Positions 52,160-61,641 of a DNA stretch of 64,000 nucleotides are shown piece by piece. How positions within the stretch are numbered: the first letter of the stretch is position 1; each line of letters starts with the position of its first letter. This DNA comes from DALYJJ01 sp033763935 (GTDB lineage: Bacteria; Acidobacteriota; Terriglobia; Bryobacterales; Bryobacteraceae). The notes under the pieces were generated by a model. It worked only from the letters and a program-made list of their open reading frames with translations, was not told the DNA's origin and made no database searches. Location: the NCBI GenBank assembly GCA_033763935.1, contig JANRJO010000088.1, forward strand, positions 1 through 64,000. The letters run 5' to 3'. The position numbers were made by a program, and so were the translations under genes.

Positions 52160-54247
52160 ATGGAGCGTTCTACGCTCAAGCGCTCTGTGGTCGCGGCCGT
52201 GCTCATCGCGGCGGGGGCATCGGCGGTCGCCGTGTGCGAAACTTGGCGGAACAGCAACCCGCCCGCGCGGCAAAGGACTGCGCGCATCGGCGTCGATGAC
52301 TCCGCCCCCTACCAGGAGTGGGTGCCGGGACAGGGTCCGCGCGGACTGAGTGTGGACGTCTTAAACGATGCAGCGGCGCGCAGGGGCATCACGCTTGTCT
52401 GGTCCTACCACCCTGAGGGACCCTCCACCTCCATCAGGAGTGGCCGCGTCGATCTCTGGCCTCTGATCACGTACCGGAAGGACGTGGTGTATCCCCACGT
52501 CACCGAGCCGTGGCTGAAGAACGAGATGGCCATCATCACGCACACCGGCTCGCGCTGGTTCGAGTCCGATGCCTGGCAACGGGCGCGCATCGCGCATCTC
52601 GGTTTCTCGGCGACGGTCGCCATCATGACCTCACACCTCCCAGACGCCAGGCGGATACCCAAGCCGTCACGCAAGGAAGCCTTCCAGGCGCTCTGCGCGG
52701 GCGAAGCGGATGTGTTCATGGTGGAGGTACGAATCCTCGAGTCGCTCTTGCTGAAGCGCCCCGCCGGATGCAGAGACGTCGCCCTACGGGCGCGCGTGGT
52801 CTCGGAGATCGGATATCCGCTGGCGACGATGTCGACCGCGGAGTTCGCCCCGATTGCGGAGGAACTCCGTGACGAGATACGCGCCATGCAGGAGGACGGA
52901 CGCTTCGCCGCTCACATGGCAAGGTGGGTGTTCCTGTCCGGCGCAGAGGCCCGTTACCTGGCGGAAGTGGAAGGGGCGCACCGGCGCGCCCGAGCGGGAC
53001 TCCTGGGCGCCACGCTCCTTTCAGCGCTGCTCATCCTGCTCCTGATCACCAACCGTCAACTGAGGGCCGCTCGAGCGGCCGCGGATCGCGCTAGTGAAGC
53101 GAAGAGCCGGTTCATCGCCAACATCAGTCATGAGGTGCGCACGCCCCTGACGGGAGTCCTGGGTATGACGGAACTGCTGCTGGAAGGCCGCCTGGAACCG
53201 GAAGAACGCCAGCACGCGCGCACCGTGCTCGATTCGGCCCGCCATTTGCACGCCCTGCTCAATGACCTGCTCGACCTCTCGAAGGCCGAAGCCGGGAAGC
53301 TCACGCTTGCCGTGGCGCCCTTTCCGCCGCGCCGCCATCTCGAGGACGCGGCCAGCCTCTTCCGCCAGCAAGCCGCTGAGAAGGACATCGACTTTCGCAT
53401 CGTCCTCGACGAGAGCTTGCCGGCCTTGCTCGCGGGCGACGCCATGCGTGTCCGGCAGGTGGTCTCAAACCTCTTAAGCAACGCTTTGAAGTTCACGGAG
53501 AAGGGCTTCGTCGCACTCCATTCCAGCTGGTCCGCGGGCCTCTGGACCCTCCGCGTAACGGATAGCGGCATCGGTATCCCCGCGGAAAAGATCGCACTGC
53601 TCTTCGAGAAATTCTCACAAGTCGATGCGTCAGCCAGCCGCCGGGCCGCCGGCACCGGCCTTGGCCTGGCCATCTGCAAGCGCCTGGCGCACGCGATGGG
53701 TGGGGACATCCAGGTCACGTCTCAGGCCGGGGCCGGAAGCACGTTCACCGTTACGCTGCCTCTGCCGGAGGTCGAGGCCCCGGCGAAATTGCAGGCCGAA
53801 AGCCCACCGCCCGTGGCCCACCTCGAGCCCCTGTTCACCGATCAGCCGAAGGTGCTCCTGGCCGAAGACAATCCGGTAAACCGGCGCCTGTTGACCTTGT
53901 TGCTCGCGCGTCTGGGCTGCTCCGTGGAAGCCGCCGAGAACGGACGCGTCGCCGTGGAGAAGGCGAGAAGCGGTTCGTTTCGTGCCGTCTTTATGGATTG
54001 CCAGATGCCTGAGATGGATGGCTTTGAGGCGTCGCGCACCATACGGGCATCCGGTAGCCGCGTTCCCATCGTAGCCATCACCGCAGGCGCTTTCGAATCC
54101 GACCGTGAGCTGTGCCTGCGGAGCGGAATGAACGAGGTACTCGCGAAACCCGTGGAGCGCCAGGCACTGGCGCGCGTCGTCAAGCGATGGGTCCTCGACC
54201 AAGAATCTGCCGCTACAGCCTCACCACCCAGCCCTTGCGGTACATAA
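52160..54247 (+). CDS. Hybrid sensor histidine kinase with periplasmic solute-binding domain
   Basis: A 695-residue kinase. After a leader helix, residues about 40-270 are an SBP_bac_3-type ligand-binding domain (TARIGVDDSAPYQEWVP, GLSVDVLNDAAARRGITLVW, GRVDLWPLITYRKDVVYPHV). A membrane helix (LLGATLLSALLILLLI) follows, without a HAMP domain. Then HisKA with H324 (FIANISHEVRTPLTG), HATPase (NLLSNALKFTEKG, DSGIGIPAEKI, GTGLGLAICKRL) and a receiver with D613 (VFMDCQMPEMDGF). The layout resembles BvgS/EvgS-like sensors but has one binding domain and no HPt. It senses a periplasmic small molecule. Confidence 0.93.
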   Translation: MERSTLKRSVVAAVLIAAGASAVAVCETWRNSNPPARQRTARIGVDDSAPYQEWVPGQGPRGLSVDVLNDAAARRGITLVWSYHPEGPSTSIRSGRVDLWPLITYRKDVVYPHVTEPWLKNEMAIITHTGSRWFESDAWQRARIAHLGFSATVAIMTSHLPDARRIPKPSRKEAFQALCAGEADVFMVEVRILESLLLKRPAGCRDVALRARVVSEIGYPLATMSTAEFAPIAEELRDEIRAMQEDGRFAAHMARWVFLSGAEARYLAEVEGAHRRARAGLLGATLLSALLILLLITNRQLRAARAAADRASEAKSRFIANISHEVRTPLTGVLGMTELLLEGRLEPEERQHARTVLDSARHLHALLNDLLDLSKAEAGKLTLAVAPFPPRRHLEDAASLFRQQAAEKDIDFRIVLDESLPALLAGDAMRVRQVVSNLLSNALKFTEKGFVALHSSWSAGLWTLRVTDSGIGIPAEKIALLFEKFSQVDASASRRAAGTGLGLAICKRLAHAMGGDIQVTSQAGAGSTFTVTLPLPEVEAPAKLQAESPPPVAHLEPLFTDQPKVLLAEDNPVNRRLLTLLLARLGCSVEAAENGRVAVEKARSGSFRAVFMDCQMPEMDGFEASRTIRASGSRVPIVAITAGAFESDRELCLRSGMNEVLAKPVERQALARVVKRWVLDQESAATASPPSPCGT

Positions 54248-55316
54248 CCCACGCCACCACGTAGAGAAAGGCCACGTGCAGCAGCCCGTACGCCGCTGAG
54301 GCAATTTTCGCCGGGACCACCGCGGCAAGCGCGTTGTAAATCCCCTGTGCGCCGCCCGACGCCCCTAGCAGGTCCGCCGTGATGCCCGCGACGAAGTACA
54401 CCACGATCGGGTTCGTCCCGTAGATCACCAGCGGGCGGACCGCCCCTTGCCATCCCTTCCCGTCCACCAGCCAGTAGAAGGCCGAGAATACCAGCGCCGC
54501 GAGCCCCGCCGTGAACAGCGAGTAGCTCGAGGTCCAGAGGTTCTTGTTGATCGGCAGCACCAGGTCGAGCCCCATGCCGCCGAACATCAGCAGCGTACCC
54601 ATCAGAGCCAGCCACGCGCATTGGTCCGCAATGCCCGCGCGCAGCCTCAGCAGATGTCCGGCGAAAATGCCGAAGAGCACGGTCGCGATCGACGGAAGCG
54701 TGCTGACAATGCCCTCCGGGTCCCAGGTCCTCGTCTGCGAGTACATATGCCCGGTGAGGAATATCCGGTCCACCCACCCGGCGAAGTTACCCTCCTTCGT
54801 CAGAACGCCCACACCGTGCCCGGGAACCGGAACCAGCATCATCAGCGCCCAATACCCCACCAGCAATGCCGCGGCGGCGACGATCTGCCCGCGCAGCCTC
54901 GTCGTCAAGAAAATGATCGCGGCGAACAGGTAGCACACCGCAATCCGCTGCAGCACTCCCGGGATGCGAAGCGAGCCAAGATCGAAGTTCGGGAAGCCGT
55001 TCAGAAAGAGCCCGAGCAGAAAGATCAACGCCGAGCGGCGAAGCACGTGCATGAACAGACGGCCCTTGTCCTCGCCCCGCTCCACGCGCTTCGCGAAGGA
55101 GAGCGTCATCGCCAGCCCGGTGATCCACAGGAAGAACGGAAAGACCAGGTCCGTCGGCGTCCAACCATGCCAGGAGGCGTGTTTCAGCGGCGAAAAGACG
55201 TCCGGCCACCCGCCGGCATTGTTCACCAGCATCATGCCCGCGATCGTCAAACCCCGGAACGCGTCCAGCGACACCAGCCTCGTGGCGGCCTTCAGTTCCA
55301 CACTCGGAGCTGTCAT
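54213..55316 (-). CDS. DUF5009/NagX-like membrane acyltransferase family protein
   Basis: A 367-residue protein with about ten hydrophobic segments, started at the ATG at 55316. RLVSLDAFRGLTIAGMMLVN near 12-31, WHGWTPTDLVFPFFLWITG, RIPGVLQRIAVCYLFAAI and YGTNPIVVYFVAG are typical of the heparan-alpha-glucosaminide N-acetyltransferase-like family (DUF5009/NagX). These proteins are thought to acetylate amino sugars across the membrane. Converges with the histidine kinase gene, overlapping by 35 bp, and is divergent from the L,D-transpeptidase. Confidence 0.88.
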   Translation of the reverse strand: MTAPSVELKAATRLVSLDAFRGLTIAGMMLVNNAGGWPDVFSPLKHASWHGWTPTDLVFPFFLWITGLAMTLSFAKRVERGEDKGRLFMHVLRRSALIFLLGLFLNGFPNFDLGSLRIPGVLQRIAVCYLFAAIIFLTTRLRGQIVAAAALLVGYWALMMLVPVPGHGVGVLTKEGNFAGWVDRIFLTGHMYSQTRTWDPEGIVSTLPSIATVLFGIFAGHLLRLRAGIADQCAWLALMGTLLMFGGMGLDLVLPINKNLWTSSYSLFTAGLAALVFSAFYWLVDGKGWQGAVRPLVIYGTNPIVVYFVAGITADLLGASGGAQGIYNALAAVVPAKIASAAYGLLHVAFLYVVAWVMYRKGWVVRL

Positions 55317-55413
55317 TGAGCGCCGATGGTACCATGAGGGTAGAGGCCGGGCAAGGCGCAGTTCCTTATCCCTTCCCTGACCTCCGCGTCGCGTTCCCGG
55401 CAGGGACTGGGCT

Positions 55414-56340
55414 ATGCGACACCTTACCTTTCTCCTCGTTTTTTCCACCCTTTTGCTTTCCGCGCCACCCAAGAAAACGGGCCCCCGCGCCAGGAAGGCA
55501 ACCGATGAACGGCTCCTCAGGGCACAGGTGCTGCTCGATCGCGCACACCTGTCACCAGGCGAGATCGATGGCTCCTGGGGCGATAACACGCGCACCGCTC
55601 TCCAGGGCTTTCAATCCACACGGCAATTGCCCATCACCGGGCAACTGGATGACGCGACGTGGAACGCCCTGAACCAGGATCAGACGCCGGAGCTCACCAA
55701 CTACACCATCACCAAGGAAGACGCCGGCGGACCCTTCGAGAAGGTCCCGGAGGACATGGTGAAAAAGGCGAAGCTCGAGCGCCTCGCTTACGAAACACTC
55801 GTCGAATCCCTCGCCGAACGGTTCCACTCGAGTCCGGGCTTGCTCAAGAAGCTGAACCCGAAGACAAAGTTCGCCGAGGGCGAGGAGATCCGCGTCCCGA
55901 ACGTGCACACGGAAGCGCCGGCGGGCCGGGCCGTTCGCATCATCGTCGACAAGTCCGACAGCGTCCTCATCGCTTACGACGAGAAGGGCCAGTTCCTGGC
56001 GCAATACCCGGCCACCATGGGCAGCGAACACGACCCGCTCCCCATCGGCACCTGGACCGTCCTGGCCGTGGTCAAGAACCCCACGTTCCACTACAACCCC
56101 GGCCTGTTCTGGGACGCCGACCCTTCGCACTCCAAGGCGAAAATCGCACCGGGTCCCAACAACCCCGTCGGGGTCGTGTGGATCGACCTCTCGAAAGAAC
56201 ACTACGGCATCCACGGCACGCCCGAGCCCTCCACCATCGCCAAGACGCAATCGCACGGCTGCATCCGGCTCACCAACTGGGACGCGATGGAACTGGCGTC
56301 GCTGGTGATGAGCGGCACGGAAGCGGTGCTGCAGGAGTAG
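55414..56340 (+). CDS. L,D-transpeptidase (YkuD) with peptidoglycan-binding domain
   Basis: A 308-residue exported enzyme (MRHLTFLLVFSTLLLSAPP). Residues about 30-90 are a PG_binding_1 domain (ARKATDERLLRAQVLLDRAH, GSWGDNTRTALQGFQ). A LysM-like stretch follows (SLAERFHSSPGLLKKLNP). The YkuD catalytic domain is at about 170-305, with the His and Cys in HGTPEPSTIAKTQSHGCIRL. It makes meso-DAP cross-links or attaches proteins to peptidoglycan. The M23 peptidase gene follows after 4 bp, suggesting a cell-wall operon. Confidence 0.93.
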   Translation: MRHLTFLLVFSTLLLSAPPKKTGPRARKATDERLLRAQVLLDRAHLSPGEIDGSWGDNTRTALQGFQSTRQLPITGQLDDATWNALNQDQTPELTNYTITKEDAGGPFEKVPEDMVKKAKLERLAYETLVESLAERFHSSPGLLKKLNPKTKFAEGEEIRVPNVHTEAPAGRAVRIIVDKSDSVLIAYDEKGQFLAQYPATMGSEHDPLPIGTWTVLAVVKNPTFHYNPGLFWDADPSHSKAKIAPGPNNPVGVVWIDLSKEHYGIHGTPEPSTIAKTQSHGCIRLTNWDAMELASLVMSGTEAVLQE

Positions 56341-56344
56341 CGCA

Positions 56345-56935
56345 ATGCGGAGGACGCTGCTTCTGTGGGCCGTGCTCCTGGCGGCGGCGATCGTGTTGGT
56401 CTGGCGAGTGGCGCCTCGCGAGGACGGGCTCGCCCTGATGGCGCAGGCGCCAAAGTCGGAGGGCGTCGCGTCGCCGCCGGACACCGCCGCGCCCCCCGTC
56501 ACCGCCCTGCCGTTGGCCGGCCTGCGGCGGGCGGACCTGCACGACACCTACAACGAATCACGCGAGCAGGGCGGCCGCGTACATGAGGCCATCGACATCA
56601 TGGCCCCTCGCGGCACCCCCGTCTACGCCGTAACCGCCGGCGTCATCAAAAAACTCTACACCAGCGTCCCCGGCGGCATCACCATCTACCAGGTCGATCC
56701 CGGAGAGCAGTGGGTCTTCTACTACGGGCATCTCGACCGCTACGCCGATGGACTTACCGAAGGCCAGAAGGTGAAAGCCGGCGATCTGATCGCTTACGTC
56801 GGAGCTACCGGCAACGCCTCCCCGGACGCTCCGCACCTGCATCTCGCGATCGGCCGCCTCACCGAGGAGAAGAAATACTGGGAGAGCGAACCGATCAACC
56901 CCTTCCCGTTGCTCGTGCCGCTGGCAAAGCCGTAG
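56345..56935 (+). CDS. M23-family (LytM-type) peptidase
   Basis: A 196-residue membrane-anchored protein (helix 4-20) with one LytM domain. Zinc ligands are His and Asp in VHEAIDIMAPRGTPV, and the third is in DAPHLHLAIGRL; the GHL stretch YYGHLDRYADGL is also present. M23 enzymes cut peptidoglycan cross-bridges or serve as regulators; all ligands are present, so it is probably active. It is paired with the L,D-transpeptidase. Confidence 0.92.
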   Translation: MRRTLLLWAVLLAAAIVLVWRVAPREDGLALMAQAPKSEGVASPPDTAAPPVTALPLAGLRRADLHDTYNESREQGGRVHEAIDIMAPRGTPVYAVTAGVIKKLYTSVPGGITIYQVDPGEQWVFYYGHLDRYADGLTEGQKVKAGDLIAYVGATGNASPDAPHLHLAIGRLTEEKKYWESEPINPFPLLVPLAKP

Positions 56936-56959
56936 GCGCCCGCCCGGCATACTGAAAGC

Positions 56960-57274
56960 GTGGCCCTCGGCATCCTCGTCCACGGCGACAATCACTTCAT
57001 CGTCCGCGGCCCGCTTCCTTCCCCCCAAAGCGCGCTCGCCCTCGCGCGCCGCTGGTCGGTGATCCAGATCGGCTCGGGCATCGACATGACCCGCGAGGAG
57101 CCCGGCTTCCCCTGGCGTGTCAGCACCCGCGAGTTTCGCGAAAACCTCGAATGGGCAGTGATCGTCGAGGACGCGCGGCCTCACAGCGCCGCCGTCACAC
57201 AGCTGCTCGCCGAACTTGCCGCTCGCGGCGTCCCCGCCTACCGCACCGGCCGTGACACTTGGGACGGCCGCTAA
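56960..57274 (+). CDS. Small conserved hypothetical protein
   Basis: A 104-residue protein started at GTG 56960, 25 bp after the peptidase stop. It begins LGILVHGDNHFIVRGPLP and has GIDMTREEPGFPWRVSTREF and LEWAVIVEDARPHSAAVTQL. Third-position C bias confirms coding. I believe similar short proteins recur in Acidobacteria, but I do not know a function. Confidence 0.7.
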   Translation: MALGILVHGDNHFIVRGPLPSPQSALALARRWSVIQIGSGIDMTREEPGFPWRVSTREFRENLEWAVIVEDARPHSAAVTQLLAELAARGVPAYRTGRDTWDGR

Positions 57275-57299
57275 CGTCCACTTGCCGGGAGGCGCTCGC

Positions 57300-57650
57300 A
57301 TGAATCATCGAGAGGAGACCCTCGGCATCGTGTACCGGTTTCTGATGCCGTCGTTGAAGCTGAAAGACCGCGACAATGAGGGCCGCAGCCGCGAAGAATC
57401 GCTGCACCGCTACCTGCTCGAGCGGTTCGGCGGGTACACCGCGACCGCGGCCAACATCTACGGCTACTGGAAGGACGCGCGCGGCGCGGACGTCTACGGT
57501 GAGCACAAGGAGTACACCGTCGCGCTGAAGGAGCCGGGCTTGCTGCCCGAACTCAAGCGGTTCCTGGCCAAACAGACGCGTGAGATGCGGGAGCAGTCGC
57601 TGTACGTGGAGGAGGGCGAGGAGGCGCGCCTGCTGATTCCGATAGACTGA
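57300..57650 (+). CDS. Small conserved hypothetical protein
   Basis: A 116-residue, strongly charged protein from the ATG at 57300, with GGGAGG in front. It contains FLMPSLKLKDRDNEGRSREE, YLLERFGGYTATAANIYGYW and LKRFLAKQTREMREQSLYVE. No signal peptide or membrane segment. Unrecognised family; it may share a transcript with the neighbours. Confidence 0.7.
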   Translation: MNHREETLGIVYRFLMPSLKLKDRDNEGRSREESLHRYLLERFGGYTATAANIYGYWKDARGADVYGEHKEYTVALKEPGLLPELKRFLAKQTREMREQSLYVEEGEEARLLIPID

Positions 57651-57656
57651 AATTTC

Positions 57657-59504
57657 ATGCGTTTCGCTTGTGTGTCAGTGGCTGCGCTACTGCTTTCCGC
57701 GTGCGGCCAGAAAACCGCCTCCATGAACGACTCTGCCCGCAAAGACGTCCACTCCTTCGCCGCGCCTGAGGACGTCCGCGTCCGCCACATGGACCTCGAC
57801 CTCACTGTCGATTTCGCGAGCAAGACCCTCCGCGGCTCCGCAACCCACACCTTGAAACGCACGAACGCCGCCGCGTCCCTGAAGCTCGACACGCGCGACT
57901 TGAAAGTCACGCGCGCCGAGGTCTCCCACAACGGGCGCGACTGGATGGAAGCGAAGTTCGAGTTGGCCGCGCCGGACAAGTTCCTGGGTTCGGCGCTGAC
58001 CGTCCCGCTCGCGCCGGACACCACCCTGGTCCGCGTCCACTACGAGACCTCGCCGGGCGCCTCCGGCCTGCAGTGGCTGGATCCCGCGCAGACCGCGGGC
58101 AGAAAACACCCGTTCCTGTTCACGCAATCGCAGGCCATTCACGCTCGCAGTTGGATTCCCATCCAGGACACTCCGGGCGTCCGCATCACCTACACCGCGC
58201 GCGTGCGCGGACCGAAAGAACTGCTGGCCGTCATGAGCGCCGAGAATGAGACCGATGCCGCCCGCGACGGCGACTACTCGTTCCGCATGCGCCGTCCCAT
58301 CCCTTCCTACCTGGTCGCCCTCGCCGTGGGCGATCTCGAGTTTCGCGCCATGAGCCCTCGCACCGGCATCTATGCCGAACCTCCGCTCGCCGCCGCCGCT
58401 GCCAAAGAATTCGCCGACACCGAGAAGATGATGCAGGCCGCCGAGACCCTCTACGGCGAGTACCAGTGGGACCGCTACGACATCCTCGTGCTGCCGCCCA
58501 GCTTCCCCTTTGGCGGCATGGAGAATCCGCGAGTCACCTTCGCCACGCCCACCATCATCGCCGGCGACAAATCGCTGGTCTCGCTCGTGGCGCATGAACT
58601 CGCGCACTCCTGGTCCGGCAACCTCGTCACGAACGCGACCTGGCGGGACTTCTGGCTGAACGAGGGCTTCACCGTCTACCTCGAGCGTCGCATTCAGGAG
58701 CAGGTGTTCGGGCGCGCCCGGTCGGAAATGGAAGGCGTGCTGGAAGTCCAGGAACTCGAAGAGGAGATGAAAGGTCTCCAACCGCGCGACCAAATCCTCC
58801 ACGTCAACCTCGACGGGCGTGATCCCGACGACGGCTTCACGCAGGTTCCCTATGTAAAAGGAGCGCTCTTCCTCCGGCGTCTGGAAGAGATCCTCGGCCG
58901 CGAGCGCTTCGACCAGTTTCTCCGCGGCTATTTCGCGAAGTTCCAGTTCCAGAGCATCACCACCGCGGACTTCCTCGCGTACCTGAAGGCCGCCGAGCCC
59001 GGGATCGAAGGCAAGGTCGATCTCGAAGAGTGGATCGAGAAGCCCGGTCTGCCGCCCTCGACGCCCCGGCCGAAGTCCGATGCCTTCGCAAAAGTCGAGG
59101 CGGCCGCCGCGCGCTGGCTGAAGGGCGAAGCGACCCTGAAAGACCTGCCGTCCAAGGAGTGGACCACCCAGGAATGGCTCCACTTCCTGCGCGCCCTTCC
59201 GCCAGAGGCCGCCGCGAAACGCATGGCTGACCTCGACGCCGCCTTCGTCCTCACGAAATCCGGCAACAGCGAAATCGCCAGCCAGTGGCTCCTCATGTCC
59301 ATCCGGTCCAGGTACGAGCCCGCGTATCCTCGCCTGGAGCAGTTCCTCACCAGTGTCGGCCGCCGAAAGTTCCTCAAGCCGCTCTATGAGGAGCTGGTGA
59401 AGACGCCGGAGGGTAAGAAGCGCGCGCAGGCCATCTTCGCGAAGGCGAAGAGCGGATATCATCCCATCGCCGCGTCCGCCATGGAATCCATCGTCTCCAG
59501 GTAG
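57657..59504 (+). CDS. M1-family metalloaminopeptidase, lipoprotein
   Basis: A 615-residue peptidase with a lipobox (MRFACVSVAALLLSAC). The substrate exopeptidase motif is FGGMENPRVTF and the zinc site is HELAH (313-317), followed by NEGFTVYLE with the third ligand. The C-terminal 130 residues are an ARM-like helical domain like that of leukotriene A4 hydrolase-type aminopeptidases (WLHFLRALPPEAAAKRMADL). It trims amino acids from peptides in the periplasm or at the cell surface. Start 6 bp after the previous gene. Confidence 0.93.
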   Translation: MRFACVSVAALLLSACGQKTASMNDSARKDVHSFAAPEDVRVRHMDLDLTVDFASKTLRGSATHTLKRTNAAASLKLDTRDLKVTRAEVSHNGRDWMEAKFELAAPDKFLGSALTVPLAPDTTLVRVHYETSPGASGLQWLDPAQTAGRKHPFLFTQSQAIHARSWIPIQDTPGVRITYTARVRGPKELLAVMSAENETDAARDGDYSFRMRRPIPSYLVALAVGDLEFRAMSPRTGIYAEPPLAAAAAKEFADTEKMMQAAETLYGEYQWDRYDILVLPPSFPFGGMENPRVTFATPTIIAGDKSLVSLVAHELAHSWSGNLVTNATWRDFWLNEGFTVYLERRIQEQVFGRARSEMEGVLEVQELEEEMKGLQPRDQILHVNLDGRDPDDGFTQVPYVKGALFLRRLEEILGRERFDQFLRGYFAKFQFQSITTADFLAYLKAAEPGIEGKVDLEEWIEKPGLPPSTPRPKSDAFAKVEAAAARWLKGEATLKDLPSKEWTTQEWLHFLRALPPEAAAKRMADLDAAFVLTKSGNSEIASQWLLMSIRSRYEPAYPRLEQFLTSVGRRKFLKPLYEELVKTPEGKKRAQAIFAKAKSGYHPIAASAMESIVSR

Positions 59505-59523
59505 CCGGTGCTACATTCAAAGC

Positions 59524-60030
59524 ATGAAGCGTTTGCTCCTTTGTCTGGTGCCCGCGGTGCTCGCCTTCGGTCAGGCTCCGCCGAAAAAGTTGGTGGCCGA
59601 GTTGAAGAACGCCGAGGGCGTGCGAGTGGGGATGGCCACGCTGACGCCCATGAACGACGGCGTGCGCGTGGATATCGAGATTCTGAAGCTTGCGCCGGGA
59701 ATGCGCGCGGCCCACATCCATGAGACGGGCAAGTGCGAGGCGCCTGCGTTCCAGTCCGCGGGCGGCCACTTCAACCCCGATAAGCACGAGCACGGACAAC
59801 TCAACCCGAAGGGCGCGCACGTAGGTGACCTGGGAAACCTCATCGTTCTTCCCAACGGCACAGCGAAGTACTCGGCGTTCGCCACGGGCGTCAAGCTCGG
59901 TCCCGGGGAAGGCTCCCTCCTCAAGGACGGCGGCACCTCCATCGTCATTCACGAAGGAATCGACGACCTGAAGAGCGACCCCGCCGGCAACGCCGGCAAA
60001 CGCATCGCCTGCGGCGTGGTAACCCGCTAG
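59524..60030 (+). CDS. Cu/Zn superoxide dismutase (SodC family)
   Basis: A 168-residue exported protein (leader MKRLLLCLVPAVLAFGQ). Copper and zinc ligands are visible: AAHIHETGKCEAP (H-x-H plus the disulfide Cys), GGHFNPDKHEHG, GAHVGDLGNL and TSIVIHEGIDDLKSDPAGNA. The second disulfide Cys is in RIACGVV. It removes superoxide in the periplasm; follows the aminopeptidase by 19 bp. Confidence 0.93.
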   Translation: MKRLLLCLVPAVLAFGQAPPKKLVAELKNAEGVRVGMATLTPMNDGVRVDIEILKLAPGMRAAHIHETGKCEAPAFQSAGGHFNPDKHEHGQLNPKGAHVGDLGNLIVLPNGTAKYSAFATGVKLGPGEGSLLKDGGTSIVIHEGIDDLKSDPAGNAGKRIACGVVTR

Positions 60031-60034
60031 GCCC

Positions 60035-61615
60035 CTACTTCTCGAGCAGGAAGTTCCCCACGAACATCGCGTCGATGCCGGAGGAGTAGAAGCTCCTCAC
60101 GGCGTCTCGCGGCGTGCACACCAGCGGATCCCCGAACAGGTTGAAGGACGTGTTGTACAGCACCGGCACCCCGGACGCCCTTCCCGCCGCGTGCAGCAAA
60201 CGATGGAACAGCGGGTTCTCCGCCTCCTCCACCGTATGCACCCGCACCAGGTCGTCCCCCAGGATCGCCGCTTGGAATCGCTCCCGGTACTGCGGCCGAA
60301 CGCGGCCGATCGTCGAGAGAAAGCGCGCATTGGGCCCGACTTCGAAATACTCCGACGCCAACTCAGCCGGAACCGACGCCGCGAACTTGCGAAACGGCTC
60401 CCGGTGCTTGATGTAGACGTTGAGGTTCTCGGTGGAGTAGGCGTCCAGCGGCGACGCCAGGATGCTGCGGTTGCCTAACGCGCGCGGGCCGAACTCCATC
60501 CGGCCGTGCATCCACGCCACGATCTTGTGATCGTTGATCTCCTTCACCGCCGCCTCGATCAGTTCCTCCGTCGTCCGCAGCACCCGGAATCGCAGCTTGC
60601 AGTTCTCGAGCACCTGCTTGATCTCCTCCGCACGGTAAGCAGGACCCAGCGAGAGTGTTTCAAACGGAACGCGCGCTTCCTGTTGATGCGTGACGTGCCA
60701 CGCGTGCAGGACGGCCCCGATCGCCGTCCCCGTGTTTCCCGCAGCCGGCTGCACGAAGACCCGCTTCCAGTTGGCCGACCGCTCAAGCGCCGCCGCCAGC
60801 AGTACGTTGAAAAACAGCCCGCCCGCCAGGCAGAGATTCTCCCCACCGCCCGCCATCTCGGAAACCGTCTTCTCAACCGCCGTCTGCAGCCCGGCAGCGA
60901 GCGAGGCGCGGAGATCGTCCGGGATGGGAGCTCCGTCCGCCAGCCCCAGCCGTTCGTAAAAACGCGCGCTGAATCCGCCGCGCGAAACGCGGTCCCCGTC
61001 AAAGTAGGTGCGGTCCAGGCGCGGCCACTCGCCGTCGCGCCGGCCCAAAATCTCCTCAAACAGCGGAGCCAGCGCGCTGCCGCCCGCCGTCGACAACCAC
61101 TGCACCTTGTGCTCTTCCGCGTTCGGCTCGAACCCCAGCAGCGCGGCCACCCGGCCGTAAAGATCGCCAAGGGAATCCGGCAGGTAGAGCTCTTTCTCCA
61201 ACTCCAGGCGGACGCCGCTCGCCTTCCAGCGCGCGCCGCACCGGAAGTCACCCTGCCGGTCGAGCGTCAGCACCGTCGCTTCTGAGAACGGCGAGGCGAA
61301 GTAAGCGGAGGCCGCGTGCGCCGCGTGGTGCTCCACGATCACCACCCGGCTGCCGGGAAACGCCGCGCGGAGCGCCAGGTGGACTTGCGCTTCCGGACCC
61401 GCGGCGAACGGCCGAACGATAGCAACCGTGTCGATCTGCCCCCGGCTCAGGCGCGCCAGCTCGAGGCTCGCCGTGATCGCCTCTTCCGGAAGTTCACCCG
61501 GCTTGTGCCGCCGGGCGATCTTCTTCTGTTCAACGGCGGCCGCAAGCGTGCCGTCTTTCAGGAGGGCAACGGCCGGATCGGCCAGCAACCCTCCAATTCC
61601 AAGGATATTCATCAA
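60035..61615 (-). CDS. Carbamoyltransferase (NodU/CmcH family)
   Basis: A 526-residue protein. The N-terminal Kae1-like domain has LGIGGLLADPAVALLKDGTL, VVIVEHHAAHAASAYFASPF (metal-binding HHxxH) and LTLDRQGDFRCGARW. The C-terminal domain has GGLFFNVLLAAAL, QPAAGNTGTAIGAVLHAWHV, MEFGPRALGNRSILASP and VLYNTSFNLFGDPLVCTP. Such enzymes carbamoylate sugars or antibiotics (for example nodulation factors). No biosynthetic cluster surrounds it. Two adjacent ATGs are possible starts (61615 or 61612). Confidence 0.9.
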   Translation of the reverse strand: MMNILGIGGLLADPAVALLKDGTLAAAVEQKKIARRHKPGELPEEAITASLELARLSRGQIDTVAIVRPFAAGPEAQVHLALRAAFPGSRVVIVEHHAAHAASAYFASPFSEATVLTLDRQGDFRCGARWKASGVRLELEKELYLPDSLGDLYGRVAALLGFEPNAEEHKVQWLSTAGGSALAPLFEEILGRRDGEWPRLDRTYFDGDRVSRGGFSARFYERLGLADGAPIPDDLRASLAAGLQTAVEKTVSEMAGGGENLCLAGGLFFNVLLAAALERSANWKRVFVQPAAGNTGTAIGAVLHAWHVTHQQEARVPFETLSLGPAYRAEEIKQVLENCKLRFRVLRTTEELIEAAVKEINDHKIVAWMHGRMEFGPRALGNRSILASPLDAYSTENLNVYIKHREPFRKFAASVPAELASEYFEVGPNARFLSTIGRVRPQYRERFQAAILGDDLVRVHTVEEAENPLFHRLLHAAGRASGVPVLYNTSFNLFGDPLVCTPRDAVRSFYSSGIDAMFVGNFLLEK

Positions 61616-61641
61616 ATCACTGAGTATAGCGGACGCGGTCT

